Positions 7,947 through 16,733 of a stretch of DNA of 40,105 nt are shown here, piece after piece (the stretch's first letter is position 1; the number at the start of each line of letters is the position of its first letter). The position numbers were made by a program, and so were the translations under genes. The stretch spans positions 1 through 40,105 of IMG/VR virus record IMGVR_UViG_3300032308_001496, one strand, 5' to 3'. The notes under the pieces are model-generated. The model was given only the letters and a program-made list of their open reading frames with translations. It searched no databases and had not been told where the DNA came from. The DNA is from a virus.

Positions 7947-8392
7947 CACGCAAAGTTCGCGGAGGGCGCGGAGGGTTCGGAGGGTTGGGAAAGGGATTGC
8001 ACGGCTTGGGTGACGGTTTCCTCAAAGGTGTAGGCGGGTGCCGGCCAGTCGGATCTCGGCGCCGGATCGGCGGCGAACATGGCGAGGATGGTGTTGAGGT
8101 ATTGCTCGGTCGCGTCGAGCTTCGCGCTCACCGCTCCGGCTTGGCGAAGATAGAGCAGGGTAGGCTGGCGGTTGCCGCCGAGGCCGACAGACTCAAGGTG
8201 TTCTTCAGCGGTCAAAGTCGGCGCAGGCAGCACACTCCAATACCCAGCCGTCCACACCGCATCAGCAGACGGCGCGGCAGGCTGCACGGCCCAATCATTC
8301 CGCTTTGGGTTGTCTGCAAGTTCCCAAGCGGCCATCTGCTCGCCAAGGTCGCGGACATCGGAGGGATTGGTGATGCGGTAGTAGTTGCTCAT
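7946..8392 (-). CDS. Tail-fibre-region protein, unknown (148 aa)
   Basis: The middle has an acidic and aromatic part (DAVWTAGYWSVLP), and a helical ATEQYLNTILAMF stretch; the end is Ser/Pro-rich. It could be a fibre chaperone or tail assembly protein, from its place after two fibre genes. Its 3' end contains CTCCG-type repeats. It overlaps the next gene (TGATG). Confidence 0.58.
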   Translation of the reverse strand: MSNYYRITNPSDVRDLGEQMAAWELADNPKRNDWAVQPAAPSADAVWTAGYWSVLPAPTLTAEEHLESVGLGGNRQPTLLYLRQAGAVSAKLDATEQYLNTILAMFAADPAPRSDWPAPAYTFEETVTQAVQSLSQPSEPSAPSANFA

Positions 8393-9066
8393 GAGTAAAT
8401 CCTTGGATGGTCAACAACGGTGGTGTTGTTGTTGGTCAATGTGTTGCCCTTGAGGTCAATTAAATCGCGCACCAACGGCGCATATAAAACAAGTCCCTGC
8501 GGTGATACTCGGTCGGGCGTCATCCCATCAGCCAAAGAGCCCACTTCGGCAGCGGTCAAAGTGGTGTTGTAAATAGCAACTTCAGCCATACGGGCGTTCG
8601 CGGGGTAATTTTCATTTGTAAGATTTCGTCGGCCAATCTCCACGGGAACCGTTGCTTGGTTAATGGGTCCAACCGCGCTGGTTGAGGATGCTTCTTGCGC
8701 CCCGTTCACAAACAGCCGCAATTCGGAAGTGCCGTCCGTGACAAACTTGTATGTCATGGCCAAGTGATACCATGTGTTAATTGCCAGCACTGTTGTCGAT
8801 TGAATTCCTGTTGCGGTGGTGTTGTTCTTATAAACGGCAGTCTCCACAGTGTTATTGACCGACTGGAACGCTTGCCGCAAAAGGCTCCAGCATCGTGAAG
8901 ATCCGTCCCTGCTGACGTAAAAATGTGCAACTTGCCCAACGGCGGACGACGTAGGATAAACCCAGCAACATACACTCATGTTATTTTGCGGGTTGAGAGC
9001 TGCCGCGCTGGTGCAAGCTATGTATTGCCCAACGGACTGGCTGGTTCTAGCAAATGCTCTTGCCAT
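8389..9066 (-). CDS. LamG/concanavalin-like lectin protein (225 aa)
   Basis: ATG at 9066 follows the previous stop by 1 nt. The order MSVCCWVYPTS, then INTWYHLAMTYKF, then SELRLFVNGAQEASS and the late IYNTTLTAAEV is the LamG lectin pattern, which binds sugars. It likely is a tail-associated adhesin that recognises surface glycans. Confidence 0.78.
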   Translation of the reverse strand: MARAFARTSQSVGQYIACTSAAALNPQNNMSVCCWVYPTSSAVGQVAHFYVSRDGSSRCWSLLRQAFQSVNNTVETAVYKNNTTATGIQSTTVLAINTWYHLAMTYKFVTDGTSELRLFVNGAQEASSTSAVGPINQATVPVEIGRRNLTNENYPANARMAEVAIYNTTLTAAEVGSLADGMTPDRVSPQGLVLYAPLVRDLIDLKGNTLTNNNTTVVDHPRIYS

Positions 9067-9067
9067 A

Positions 9068-10378
9068 TTACGCCGCGCTCCTAATTTCGACAGCGACCAA
9101 CTCCGCATCGCCTGTCATGGTGTCTGCACCATCGCCGCCGATTCGCTGGACGCGCAAGCGGAACAAGTCGCCAGCCGCCAGAGAGTCGATGGTGGTGCAA
9201 GTGATGTTGGTCACGGTCACGATCCCGCTTGTGCCGTTTGTGGTCGCAGTCGCTGCGGTGGCCGTGTCGAAAGAGTCGCTGTCGAGGTCGGTGTTGGAGT
9301 CCTCCCATGCGACAGACCAGCGCACATCGCCGCTGGTTGCCGTGGTTGCCATCCAGCGCAGCGAGACGATGAGGCCGCTGCCGAGGGATGCGGCTTCGGG
9401 CATAATGCCTACGAAGACGGCGGATTCGGTAGCGGCATCATCGAAGTCCAAGACAGCGATGCTGTTGCGGGTGTCGATGGTGGCGAAGTTGCTGGCCGTG
9501 GGTTGGTTGTCGGTTGCGGTGAAGACGGCGTAGGGTATGCGGCTGGTCAACGCGAGAGTTCCGGAGGCGTTGGGCAGATCATACGTCCGATTCGCCGTCA
9601 GCTTCCCCTGCGCGTCGAAGGTTGCGGTTTCACCGCCGGTGTTGTCTTTGAGCGTGAAAGTCGTGAAGTTGCCTGCGGCTGGCGTGGATGAACCAATAGC
9701 GCATGAGTTCAGTCCTGTTGACGTAAAAGCGGCGACTTGAGTGAGGATGCCCGCTGAATTGTTAGCAATGCCAATGCCAAGCGTCGATGTTCCCGTGTGG
9801 CTTCCGTAAAGGCCCGCTGTGCTGCCAAAGGTTCCGCCCAACGAACTAAACTGCAAACCTTTCGCTTGATCAATGGTTGTCGGCGGGCTTGTCGTTGCGT
9901 TTGAACCAGTGACAATTCCTGTGGCGCTCAATGTCGTGAACGAACCGGCGGCTGCGGTGACGTTGCCGATGGCTTGCCCTTCGACTTGGATGCGGCCGGA
10001 GGCGTTAGGGACGGTCAGCGTGCGAGTTTGGCCGGTGGATATGCTGCCGAGGTCGAAGGCGAGGTTCTTGGTGCTGTCAGCGTTGTCGTAGATGAGGAAC
10101 TGCGAGTCGCTAAAGACATCCGGCAGCGTGCCAGCGTAGGTGTAGTCAGAATCGCGGTTGCTGCCGCCGGTCGCCGTTCTGATGTAGATGCCTGCCTGCT
10201 TGCGAGTGACCGGCCAGACGCCGCTGGCCGTGCGGACGAGCCAGGCGGAGTTGATCGCGGCGGCGCCGTCGAGGGGAAGGTCCGCGTAGGTTGCGACCTC
10301 GCCGTCGATATAGCTCGCACCGCCTCCAGAACCCTTGAGGTCGAAGTTGCCGGTGAAAGGATTGAAGGCGAAGCCCAT
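9068..10378 (-). CDS. Tail fibre / tail structural protein (436 aa)
   Basis: Starts MGFAFNPFTGNFDLK, a phrase found at the start of phage tail and neck fibres. Residues about 25-130 resemble a receptor-fibre N-terminal module; a Ser/Thr/Gly-rich middle repeats NVTAAAGSFTTL and similar; the C-terminal domain (DTRNSIAVLDFDD, then IGGDGADTMTGDAEL) looks like a beta sandwich head. It may contact the cell surface. The fold is inferred. Confidence 0.72.
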   Translation of the reverse strand: MGFAFNPFTGNFDLKGSGGGASYIDGEVATYADLPLDGAAAINSAWLVRTASGVWPVTRKQAGIYIRTATGGSNRDSDYTYAGTLPDVFSDSQFLIYDNADSTKNLAFDLGSISTGQTRTLTVPNASGRIQVEGQAIGNVTAAAGSFTTLSATGIVTGSNATTSPPTTIDQAKGLQFSSLGGTFGSTAGLYGSHTGTSTLGIGIANNSAGILTQVAAFTSTGLNSCAIGSSTPAAGNFTTFTLKDNTGGETATFDAQGKLTANRTYDLPNASGTLALTSRIPYAVFTATDNQPTASNFATIDTRNSIAVLDFDDAATESAVFVGIMPEAASLGSGLIVSLRWMATTATSGDVRWSVAWEDSNTDLDSDSFDTATAATATTNGTSGIVTVTNITCTTIDSLAAGDLFRLRVQRIGGDGADTMTGDAELVAVEIRSAA

Positions 10379-10596
10379 TAACTGCGGGTCACGGTGGCGA
10401 GGTTGGCGTCGTCGGTGGTTGGGGTGCCGCCGATGTAGGTGAAGGTCAATGTGGCAACCGTCTGCCCGCCGCTGCCGCCTTCCTTGTAGGTCACAGTGGC
10501 GAGGTTGTTAGTGGTGCTGACGTAGGCGAGGGCAACGTGGTCGTGTTGCGGTATGTTGAGGCCGGCGATGTTGCGGACGGAGATGTTTGGGTGCAT
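10378..10596 (-). CDS. Small beta structural protein (72 aa)
   Basis: A beta-rich, Thr/Gly protein (TNNLATVTY, GGQTVATLTFTYIGG). It stands between the portal and the fibre-like 436-aa gene and overlaps the latter by one base. A small virion part is likely; no family recognised. Confidence 0.6.
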   Translation of the reverse strand: MHPNISVRNIAGLNIPQHDHVALAYVSTTNNLATVTYKEGGSGGQTVATLTFTYIGGTPTTDDANLATVTRS

Positions 10597-10600
10597 GGCG

Positions 10601-12730
10601 TTAGGCGGCGGGTTGTTGCGGGGTGGCCATTCCCATCTGGGCGTCCTGGTTCATCTTCTGCAGCGCGGGCTGGGAGCCGATGCGGCCGATCTGGGCGTTT
10701 TGCTGCTGCTGGAGTTGGAAGCTGAAGGCTTGCGCCCTTGCATCGATCATCTTTCTGAAGATCTCGTCCTGTTGGTAGCGCTGCTGCACGGCGGGGTTGG
10801 CTTGCACGATCTGCTGCAGGGTCTGCAGTCGGATCTGCGCGTTCTGTCCGCCTTCCTTGAGCTGCGGCTCGGTGCCGGCGCTGATCTTGGCAAACTGGAC
10901 TTGCTCGTCCTCAATCTCGCTTTGGGTCGCGGCGCCGATGTCTTGGACCAAGAGGTCGGCGAGGTTTTGATCGACGCTGCCGAGCATGAACTTGATCAAA
11001 TTCGCCCGGTCGATGACGCCGAAGGAATCCAGCGGGATGAGGGTCTGGGCGATGAACTGCATCTTGGCCTCGGTCTGGTCGGCGTCCATGAGACGACTGT
11101 CGAAGCTGGCAGAAATGTCAAAGCGGCCGCGGATGTCGGCCGGTGAGTCGGTGATCTGGATGCCGTTGCCGGTGACGCGGGCCAGCTCTTCGGGCGTCAT
11201 ATACTGCTGGATAAGCGCAAGGGTCTGGGCGAGGCAGAGCTTCATGTCCAAGAGCCAGCCGTCGATCATCTCCTGCGTGTGCAGCATGTAGCGCTGCGGC
11301 GGGACGGATTGGCTGATGCGGCCGAAGTAGTTGTCGATGTCGTTGCGGATGCTGACCTCGGTTTCGATGCTGCCGTTGTCGGGGCGCGGCGGCTCCATCC
11401 ATGAGATCTCGCCGGCGCGGCGCTCAGGGATCTGCACGCCGGGGCCGAGGATGAGTTCCATTTTGCCGCGGTTGGCGGGCACGCGAAGGGGAGGCAACGT
11501 GGTGAGACTTGCGCGATCTCCGCGCATGTCGCGCTGGATCTTGATTTCGTCCTGGGCGGACTGGCAAATTTCCGGCACGCCGCGGGACTCAAGGAGCGGG
11601 CGGGTGCTGCGCTCGCGGGGCAACTCAATGAACGGATATAAGCCGTGCTCGTAGGGCAGGATGTCGTGGATGGCAACGTTGTCGGGGACGTGGTAGGAGA
11701 GGACGGTGCGGGTGACGCGGGTGGCCTTGGCTTTCTTGTCGTGCTCTTTTCTAAAGACGTGCCAGATCTCAATCATGTCGCGGCTCTGCTCGTAGAGGAA
11801 CTGGTCGCTGCGGTGGAGGTTGAGGCTGATGCGCTTCACGTCGCCCTTTTTGGTGGCAACCTCATCGACCCAGTCCTCGTCCCAGCCCTCGACAACGGCC
11901 CGCTCGCGCAACTCCGTTTCAGTGATTAATTCACGCCGGGCAACGAACGCGGCACGTTGCAGAGAGTAAGACTGCGCGGGGAAGATGATGTCTTCCCACG
12001 GCTCCAGGGCGGTCCACTGCGGACGGCTCTCAAAAATGTAGGGCTGCTCCCATTCGACCACGCCCTTTTCGCGCAGCTCGCGGACCTTGGCGGCCTTGCC
12101 CAACTCGGGAACAATCTCGCCAAGGAGTTGGGTGGCCAATTCTTCCTGCTCCGGGTCAAGGACGACCTCGATGAGCGCTTGCAGGTTGGCGGCTTGCTCG
12201 GGGTCTTGCTGGGCGGCGGACTCCAGCATCATCATGGCGTCTTGCAAGCTGAAAGTCTTGATCTCGGTGCGTGTGGTCTGCACCCAATCGACTTGCATGA
12301 CGGCGAGGCCGTAGGTCTCGCGGTAGTTGGCGGCGAGCTGGACCTCGCGCCGGAGGTCGTCCAAGCAGTGCTGGAAGAGGAGCCACTTGAGCACGGTCTC
12401 GGCGGCTTGGCGCTTGACGAGGTCCATGCTTTCGGTCGGCTGCACCTGGACTCTGGCTTTGAAAAAAGCCGAGGTGAGCATGGCGATATGATCGCGCACG
12501 ATGGTGTCACTGAGCCTAACGCGGCTATCTAGTGAACCCTCAAAAGGAAAGGGGCGTTGGCCCAGTGCGGCCTGGTGCTTGCGGCCGTCGTCGCTCATGC
12601 CCGGCCAGATGCAGAAGCGGGTGTTCCAATTGCGCAACTTCCGCGAGATGTAGGTGCTGCCGTCGCTGTCAGCCTGGTCGATGTCGCTGATGATTTCAGC
12701 GATCTTTTCGCGGTCGGGTGCTTTGATCAT
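10601..12730 (-). CDS. Portal protein, P22/SU10-like (709 aa)
   Basis: Long portal of the podovirus type. Residues 20-95 include SRKLRNWNTRFCIWPGMSDDGRKHQAALG, then FPFEGSLDSRVRLSDTIV. The middle has the tail-side helical region, and the end (about 640-709) is Gln-rich with QQQNAQIG, like the C-terminal barrel of P22-like portals. It forms the dodecameric ring through which terL pumps DNA. Start ATG follows the previous stop at once. Confidence 0.9.
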   Translation of the reverse strand: MIKAPDREKIAEIISDIDQADSDGSTYISRKLRNWNTRFCIWPGMSDDGRKHQAALGQRPFPFEGSLDSRVRLSDTIVRDHIAMLTSAFFKARVQVQPTESMDLVKRQAAETVLKWLLFQHCLDDLRREVQLAANYRETYGLAVMQVDWVQTTRTEIKTFSLQDAMMMLESAAQQDPEQAANLQALIEVVLDPEQEELATQLLGEIVPELGKAAKVRELREKGVVEWEQPYIFESRPQWTALEPWEDIIFPAQSYSLQRAAFVARRELITETELRERAVVEGWDEDWVDEVATKKGDVKRISLNLHRSDQFLYEQSRDMIEIWHVFRKEHDKKAKATRVTRTVLSYHVPDNVAIHDILPYEHGLYPFIELPRERSTRPLLESRGVPEICQSAQDEIKIQRDMRGDRASLTTLPPLRVPANRGKMELILGPGVQIPERRAGEISWMEPPRPDNGSIETEVSIRNDIDNYFGRISQSVPPQRYMLHTQEMIDGWLLDMKLCLAQTLALIQQYMTPEELARVTGNGIQITDSPADIRGRFDISASFDSRLMDADQTEAKMQFIAQTLIPLDSFGVIDRANLIKFMLGSVDQNLADLLVQDIGAATQSEIEDEQVQFAKISAGTEPQLKEGGQNAQIRLQTLQQIVQANPAVQQRYQQDEIFRKMIDARAQAFSFQLQQQQNAQIGRIGSQPALQKMNQDAQMGMATPQQPAA

Positions 12731-13066
12731 TTAAGGGACAAGCACCGTTGTGCGGCGCGGGGTATAGTGGACGGCGGTCTCGGGGTGACGCTTTTTAAAG
12801 TCATCACGCCACTGCTTGTCGGCCCAGCAGCCGGGCTCAATGGATTCCCATGCCCAGTAGACATCGGGATCGACCGACATGGTGTGCTGGCCAACGCCTT
12901 CGACGGCGCAGTGCTCAAGCATGTCGGTCGCCTCTTTGATGCGACGCTGCTCAAGGCCGGCCATGACGGACTTGGCGTTCCAGCCGGTCGTGAGTTCCTC
13001 TTTGACCAGGTGGGCTAGTTCGTCATCCAGATCGGCGACGATGTGTTTCCAAAATTCGTCAGCCAT
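12731..13066 (-). CDS. Unknown protein between capsid and portal genes (111 aa)
   Basis: A mostly helical, acidic protein (VADLDDELAHLVKEEL, then QRRIKEATDML) ending in RRTTVLVP. It lies directly before the portal gene, its stop next to the portal start. Its place suggests a head-assembly or connector accessory role; no family is recognised. Confidence 0.62.
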   Translation of the reverse strand: MADEFWKHIVADLDDELAHLVKEELTTGWNAKSVMAGLEQRRIKEATDMLEHCAVEGVGQHTMSVDPDVYWAWESIEPGCWADKQWRDDFKKRHPETAVHYTPRRTTVLVP

Positions 13067-13079
13067 CCTGAAAGCTGCA

Positions 13080-13095
13080 GCCCGCCGGAGCGGGC
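13080..13095 (-). terminator. GC hairpin after the decoration gene
   Basis: GCCCGC/GCGGGC with a 4-nt loop lies in the 56-bp gap before the next gene. There is no T run, so it is likely an mRNA-stabilising or attenuating stem that would leave more capsid than portal message. Confidence 0.45.
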
Positions 13096-13122
13096 CGCAG
13101 GTGGTTCAAGACTTGGTCTAAC

Positions 13123-13587
13123 TTAGATCGCGGTCAGGTCAGTCAGACTGACGTAGACCTCAACCTTACCGGCGTCCAAGTCGCTGAGGGACTTGCCCGT
13201 TGCGCCGGCGAAGGTCGCGGTCAGCTTGCTGGCCGTGGTGTAAACGCGCGGCAGCGTGCAGGAGGCGTCAGTGAAGGTGAAGCCGGCCGAGTAAGAAATC
13301 TCGGTGCCGTTCTTGTTCACTTCGGTCTCGTCGATGAACTCATCAACGTCGCCGGTTTCGCCCACCGAGAAGTCGGTGTCGTTGTAGGCGGCGTCGCTGG
13401 CGTCTTCAAACGCCGTGACCAACTTGTAGGCGACCTTGTTGACCACCGTGCCGACCGGGAGGTCAAGCAGGTCGATAGTCTGGGCGGTCGCTGCAGTCGT
13501 TGTGGTGAGATCAACGTGATCGACCGTGATGAGGTGCGTGAAGCCGGTAGCGGCTTTGGTGTTTGCGGGCAGTTCGTATGCAGTCAT
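13123..13587 (-). CDS. Putative head decoration / capsid-associated protein (154 aa)
   Basis: A Thr-rich beta protein (repeated T-T-T-A-A-T, VGTVVNKVAYKL, FTDASCTLP) without helices. It starts with an AAGGAGA ribosome site 24 nt after the capsid gene. The position and beta composition fit a head-stabilising or decoration protein. No family recognised. Confidence 0.66.
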   Translation of the reverse strand: MTAYELPANTKAATGFTHLITVDHVDLTTTTAATAQTIDLLDLPVGTVVNKVAYKLVTAFEDASDAAYNDTDFSVGETGDVDEFIDETEVNKNGTEISYSAGFTFTDASCTLPRVYTTASKLTATFAGATGKSLSDLDAGKVEVYVSLTDLTAI

Positions 13588-13611
13588 GTTATTTTCTCCT
13601 TATTGGTTGAA

Positions 13612-14619
13612 TTAGACGCCGGCAGTGAACTTGCCCATGCCCTGAGGCGACAAGCAGGTGACCGAAGCGATTGCATCAATGAGCGCCCTGGGGCCGCCGC
13701 CTTGATCTTCAAGCTCAACCATCCGCGGACGGCGGGCGAAGCGGACTTCGCACTTGTCCATGTCCAAGACAAGGCCGGAGCCTTCTTGGGCAGTGGTGGT
13801 GCTGTCCTTGCGCAGGAACAAGCTATTGACGAGGCGCAGCGATCCGAAATCTCCCTCGAAGAAATTAATCGCCGAGATGATACGCTTGCTGTCAGCAGAC
13901 TGGTTGAACGTGCGGATGCTGAGGGCATTCGACGTGGCGCCTGTGCTGAAACGGGTGAAGGAGGTGAACTGGCGCTTGAGCGAAGGTCCGCAAAGCAAGA
14001 CCATTTCATCGACCTGACCGGACTGCGAGTAGATGCTCTGGAGGAGCGTCTGCACTTCAGCTTCGGTGACTGAGCCAACCGCCGAGGTGTTGATGCTGGC
14101 GGACGGTGTGCGGTAATCCGTAGGCACCGGCAAATCACTTTGCGCGGCGTTGGCGACCCAGGAAAACAATCCACGGGTACGATACGGGCTGACGCCGGCC
14201 TGAGTCTGAGACTCGCGGGCGGAACAGAAGCTTGACTCCATGTCGCGCTTGATTTCGACCATCGCCTTGGCGATGCCGTCGGCAAGCAGTTTCTTGCGGC
14301 CGATACCGGCAACGTCGCTGGCGTGCTGACTCATGTCATCCACGAGAACGGTGCGGCGGTACTTTTGCGCACGGGCGCTCAAGAGGGCGCGGTTTTTGCT
14401 GGGGTCGTCGAACGTGGAAACGTCTGCGTTGCTCAACACGCCGTCGAAGGACGGGTCGTTGTATTTGTCAGCTTGAAAGCTGTAGACGTTAGCGTTGGTG
14501 ATGTCGCTGCCTTTGCGGGCAGTCGAGATGAACGGCGTGTTTTTCGCATCGACGACCGAAATGACATCGGACAGATCTTCGCGAAGACCGCTGAAATTAG
14601 GGAAAATTGTTCCCGCCAT
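13612..14619 (-). CDS. Major capsid protein, SU10-type (335 aa)
   Basis: The N-terminus follows the SU10-like capsid pattern: FSGLREDLSDVISVVDAKNTPF, then GSDITNANVYSFQADKYNDPS, then KYRRTVLVDD. This is the HK97-fold family of many podo- and myoviruses. Later parts include LLCGPSLKRQF and the end GMGKFTAGV. It forms the shell. A clear AGGAGA site precedes the ATG, and the protein is followed by a decoration-like gene. Confidence 0.9.
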   Translation of the reverse strand: MAGTIFPNFSGLREDLSDVISVVDAKNTPFISTARKGSDITNANVYSFQADKYNDPSFDGVLSNADVSTFDDPSKNRALLSARAQKYRRTVLVDDMSQHASDVAGIGRKKLLADGIAKAMVEIKRDMESSFCSARESQTQAGVSPYRTRGLFSWVANAAQSDLPVPTDYRTPSASINTSAVGSVTEAEVQTLLQSIYSQSGQVDEMVLLCGPSLKRQFTSFTRFSTGATSNALSIRTFNQSADSKRIISAINFFEGDFGSLRLVNSLFLRKDSTTTAQEGSGLVLDMDKCEVRFARRPRMVELEDQGGGPRALIDAIASVTCLSPQGMGKFTAGV

Positions 14620-14648
14620 AATAGTATCTCCTTAGGTTAGGTTGGTTG

Positions 14649-15674
14649 TTAACTGATCAGGCTCATGGCGAAGTTCTCGAGAGCATCTCGATCACCGCGC
14701 TCAAAGAGCCGGGCGGCGGCTTGTTTGCCGCCTTTGTCTTTGGTGGCAGATTTCTGCGAACTAACCGGACCTGCGGGAGTTGGGACGGATTTGGCTTCTG
14801 ACTTTTTCGACGAGATTTTGTCAGCGGCTTTGGCCTTGGCGGCGTCAGCTTGCTGACGGGACATGAGCTGCTGTTCGCCGTAGAGGGCGAGGCCGACCCA
14901 GTATTCAGCTTGGGGCAGCTTCAGTAACTCGGGCGCCTGCTTGACCGTGGCCTGGAAGGCTTGGTTCATGGGCGATCCCTTTTTGAAGATGTCGGGGAAG
15001 ACGTTTTTGGCGGCTTCAACCGCCGGGGCGCGCTGGGCGAGCCATTGCTTGCGGGCGGGAGCGTGGACGGTGAGAACGTCGTCAGCTTTGATGAGGTAGT
15101 TTTTTACTTCATCGCTGTCCACGTAGACCTCGGTGCCGTCCGGTCGTTTGACCGTGGCGCCGTCCGTATTGCGAAGAGCCCATCGGCGCACTTCCTGCGC
15201 GGATTTGATCTTGGCGTCCAAGGCGTCGTCGGTGTCCACATCGGCCAGCGGGTTGTCCGCGGTTGGTTGCAGGACGGGGCGCGCGGACTCGTTGACTTGG
15301 GCTTCCAGCTCGGCGAGCCGGGCTTTGGCCTGCTCGTAGTCGGTGGAAAGCGCGGCGGCCTTTTCTTCGGCCTCCTTGCGCTTGGCGGTCAGCTTATCGA
15401 TCCGTTTCTGGACCTTTTCCTGACCGGGCGTCTCGTCTTCGTCCTCGGACTCTTCGTCGTCTTCCTTTTCCTCGGAGTCGGGGTCAGATTTCTCCTCGTC
15501 CCTCTCCTCGGCGTCATCTTCGTTCGGATCTTCACTTTCGGAAGATTCCGTCTCGTCGTTGTCAATGAGCTTGTCGTTGGGCTCGGTCTTGACGGGCTCT
15601 AAGCCGGCCAAAGCCTCACTGATGCCAACGATATCGTCTATTTCCGCAGCGGAAGCTGCATTTTCTGTCGCCAT
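14649..15674 (-). CDS. Capsid scaffolding-like protein (341 aa)
   Basis: ATG at 15674 has GGGAGGT about 9 nt upstream and is chosen over an upstream frame. Residues about 30-80 are extremely acidic (many DE/ED pairs). A coiled coil follows (about 80-125), then a mixed domain and a basic, Ser/Ala-rich end. The acidic then coiled-coil layout and its place between terminase and major capsid protein fit a scaffold. No protease is evident nearby. Confidence 0.76.
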   Translation of the reverse strand: MATENAASAAEIDDIVGISEALAGLEPVKTEPNDKLIDNDETESSESEDPNEDDAEERDEEKSDPDSEEKEDDEESEDEDETPGQEKVQKRIDKLTAKRKEAEEKAAALSTDYEQAKARLAELEAQVNESARPVLQPTADNPLADVDTDDALDAKIKSAQEVRRWALRNTDGATVKRPDGTEVYVDSDEVKNYLIKADDVLTVHAPARKQWLAQRAPAVEAAKNVFPDIFKKGSPMNQAFQATVKQAPELLKLPQAEYWVGLALYGEQQLMSRQQADAAKAKAADKISSKKSEAKSVPTPAGPVSSQKSATKDKGGKQAAARLFERGDRDALENFAMSLIS

Positions 15675-15738
15675 GGGGTAACCTCCCAAGAAGTAACCAG
15701 GCAGTGCGTCTGCCAGACCGACCGAATAACAAACCACA

Positions 15739-15756
15739 GCCCCGGTTAAGCGGGGC
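15739..15756 (-). terminator. Leader hairpin in the head operon
   Basis: GCCCCG and CGGGGC form a perfect 6-bp stem around a 6-nt loop, followed in the RNA by a U/G-rich stretch without a clean U run. It lies about 15 nt after the predicted start of the head transcript and could be an attenuator, a terminator for read-through from terL, or an RNA-stabilising stem. Confidence 0.4.
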
Positions 15757-15776
15757 ACTCCTCATTCGATAACCTG

Positions 15777-15805
15777 ATTATGAGGCATAGCTGGACATTT
15801 GTCCA
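15777..15805 (-). promoter_or_regulatory. Promoter of the head operon with palindromic operator
   Basis: On the minus strand TGGACA (15805-15800) and CATAAT (15782-15777) are separated by exactly 17 bp; both are 5/6 matches to the sigma70 boxes. The 18-bp palindrome GCTGGACATTTGTCCAGC (15790-15807) covers the -35, so binding there would block polymerase. Start near 15770, about 95 nt before the scaffold gene. Confidence 0.75.
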
Positions 15806-15919
15806 GCATTTATTTTTCTACAGAGGCAGGTTTGCCCGGATGACGCCGAGGGCCGATGTCCTAACGATAGTATCGTTTTGTGGTACCAACTGTCAGAAAG
15901 CGACAGGTGGCTGCACGCC

Positions 15920-16216
15920 TTAGGACAGCCTGCTTGCCTCGGCGCGCTTGGTCTCGAGGTCGTCCCACAGCTCTTGCAGGGCGTTGAGTTGGCCGGCGGC
16001 GTGGGCGAGGAAACCGGGGTCTTTCGCAGTGGCCATATTGCTGACAAGCAGGACGGCGTCGGCAATGCGGTCTTGCAGGGTGAGCATGACGGCAAGGACG
16101 CCGGCGGGGGCTTGGTCGCGGCTGAAGGCTAGGGCGCCGGACATGTCGAAATCTTCGGGTTTTGTATACATGTCAATGACGACATGTTTAGGGCGTGTGC
16201 TAATTGTTAGGTGCAT
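15920..16216 (-). CDS. Unknown protein (98 aa)
   Basis: A helical, acidic protein ending in ALQELWDDLETKRAEASRLS. ATG at 16216 is the first start; a second ATG (MYTKPEDF) lies 15 codons in. Neither has a strong ribosome site. It closes the packaging block before the 245-bp regulatory gap. No family recognised. Confidence 0.6.
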   Translation of the reverse strand: MHLTISTRPKHVVIDMYTKPEDFDMSGALAFSRDQAPAGVLAVMLTLQDRIADAVLLVSNMATAKDPGFLAHAAGQLNALQELWDDLETKRAEASRLS

Positions 16217-16249
16217 AGTTTTTGGTTAGTAGTTAAAGTGTGGCTTGAA

Positions 16250-16453
16250 CTATCGTGCGATTCGTATGCTGTGGAGCAGCTTGTCGGCGTTGATGACGTG
16301 CGGGGCGCACTCAAGGCAGCACGGCCCAAGTTGCGGGTCGCGGAGCCAGTTGACGGTGAGGGGCTGCTCGCAGACTTGGCACAAGGGATGGCCGCCGGGG
16401 GCAACCTTCCAATTGTCCGGTGGCGGGGCTTGGCCGCGGAAGAGCGTGGTCAT
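16250..16453 (-). CDS. Small zinc-finger-like protein (67 aa)
   Basis: Two cysteine pairs, CQVC and CCLEC, are spaced 18-19 residues apart and are likely to bind zinc. The rest is polar, with an aromatic NWLRDPQLG loop. It is the second small gene between terL and the scaffold. Function unknown. Confidence 0.66.
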   Translation of the reverse strand: MTTLFRGQAPPPDNWKVAPGGHPLCQVCEQPLTVNWLRDPQLGPCCLECAPHVINADKLLHSIRIAR

Positions 16454-16475
16454 GGCTTGCTATGATCTTTGTCGC

Positions 16476-16730
16476 TCACCATTTGGACTTGTCGGCCCAG
16501 TACGCAGCGCTGCCCCTGCCCTTGGCGATGTTTTTAGCATGTCTCGCCTTGAATGCCTTGTTGCGCGCGCTGCCGTCAGGTGATCCCCTGACGCCTTGCT
16601 GGCCGAAGCGGATCAGCTTGCCGCCGACCGGCAGGGCATCGCCGCAGGCTTTCACGACGTGGGACTTCGTTGGGTGACTTGGCGTGCGCTTGGGTTTATT
16701 GCACGCCATCTTGGCTTTGTCGGTTTTCAT
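16476..16730 (-). CDS. Small basic phage protein (84 aa)
   Basis: The pattern P-S-H-P-T-K-S-H, then GKLIRFGQQGVRGSP, then RNKAFKARHAKNIAKGRGSAAYWADKSKW recurs in small tailed-phage proteins near the terminase. Its Arg/Lys and aromatic content suggests nucleic-acid binding, but the role is unknown. It starts 3 nt after terL. Confidence 0.75.
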   Translation of the reverse strand: MKTDKAKMACNKPKRTPSHPTKSHVVKACGDALPVGGKLIRFGQQGVRGSPDGSARNKAFKARHAKNIAKGRGSAAYWADKSKW

Positions 16731-16733
16731 AGT

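Noticed and set aside
13080-13095. A full rho-independent terminator after the decoration gene
   Set aside because: The stem is good but there is no T run after it; kept only as a possible stabilising stem.
15845-15910. AACGATAGTATCGTT and CTGTC/GACAG dyads upstream of the head promoter as terminators
   Set aside because: Loops are too small or stems too short, and no T run follows on the minus strand.
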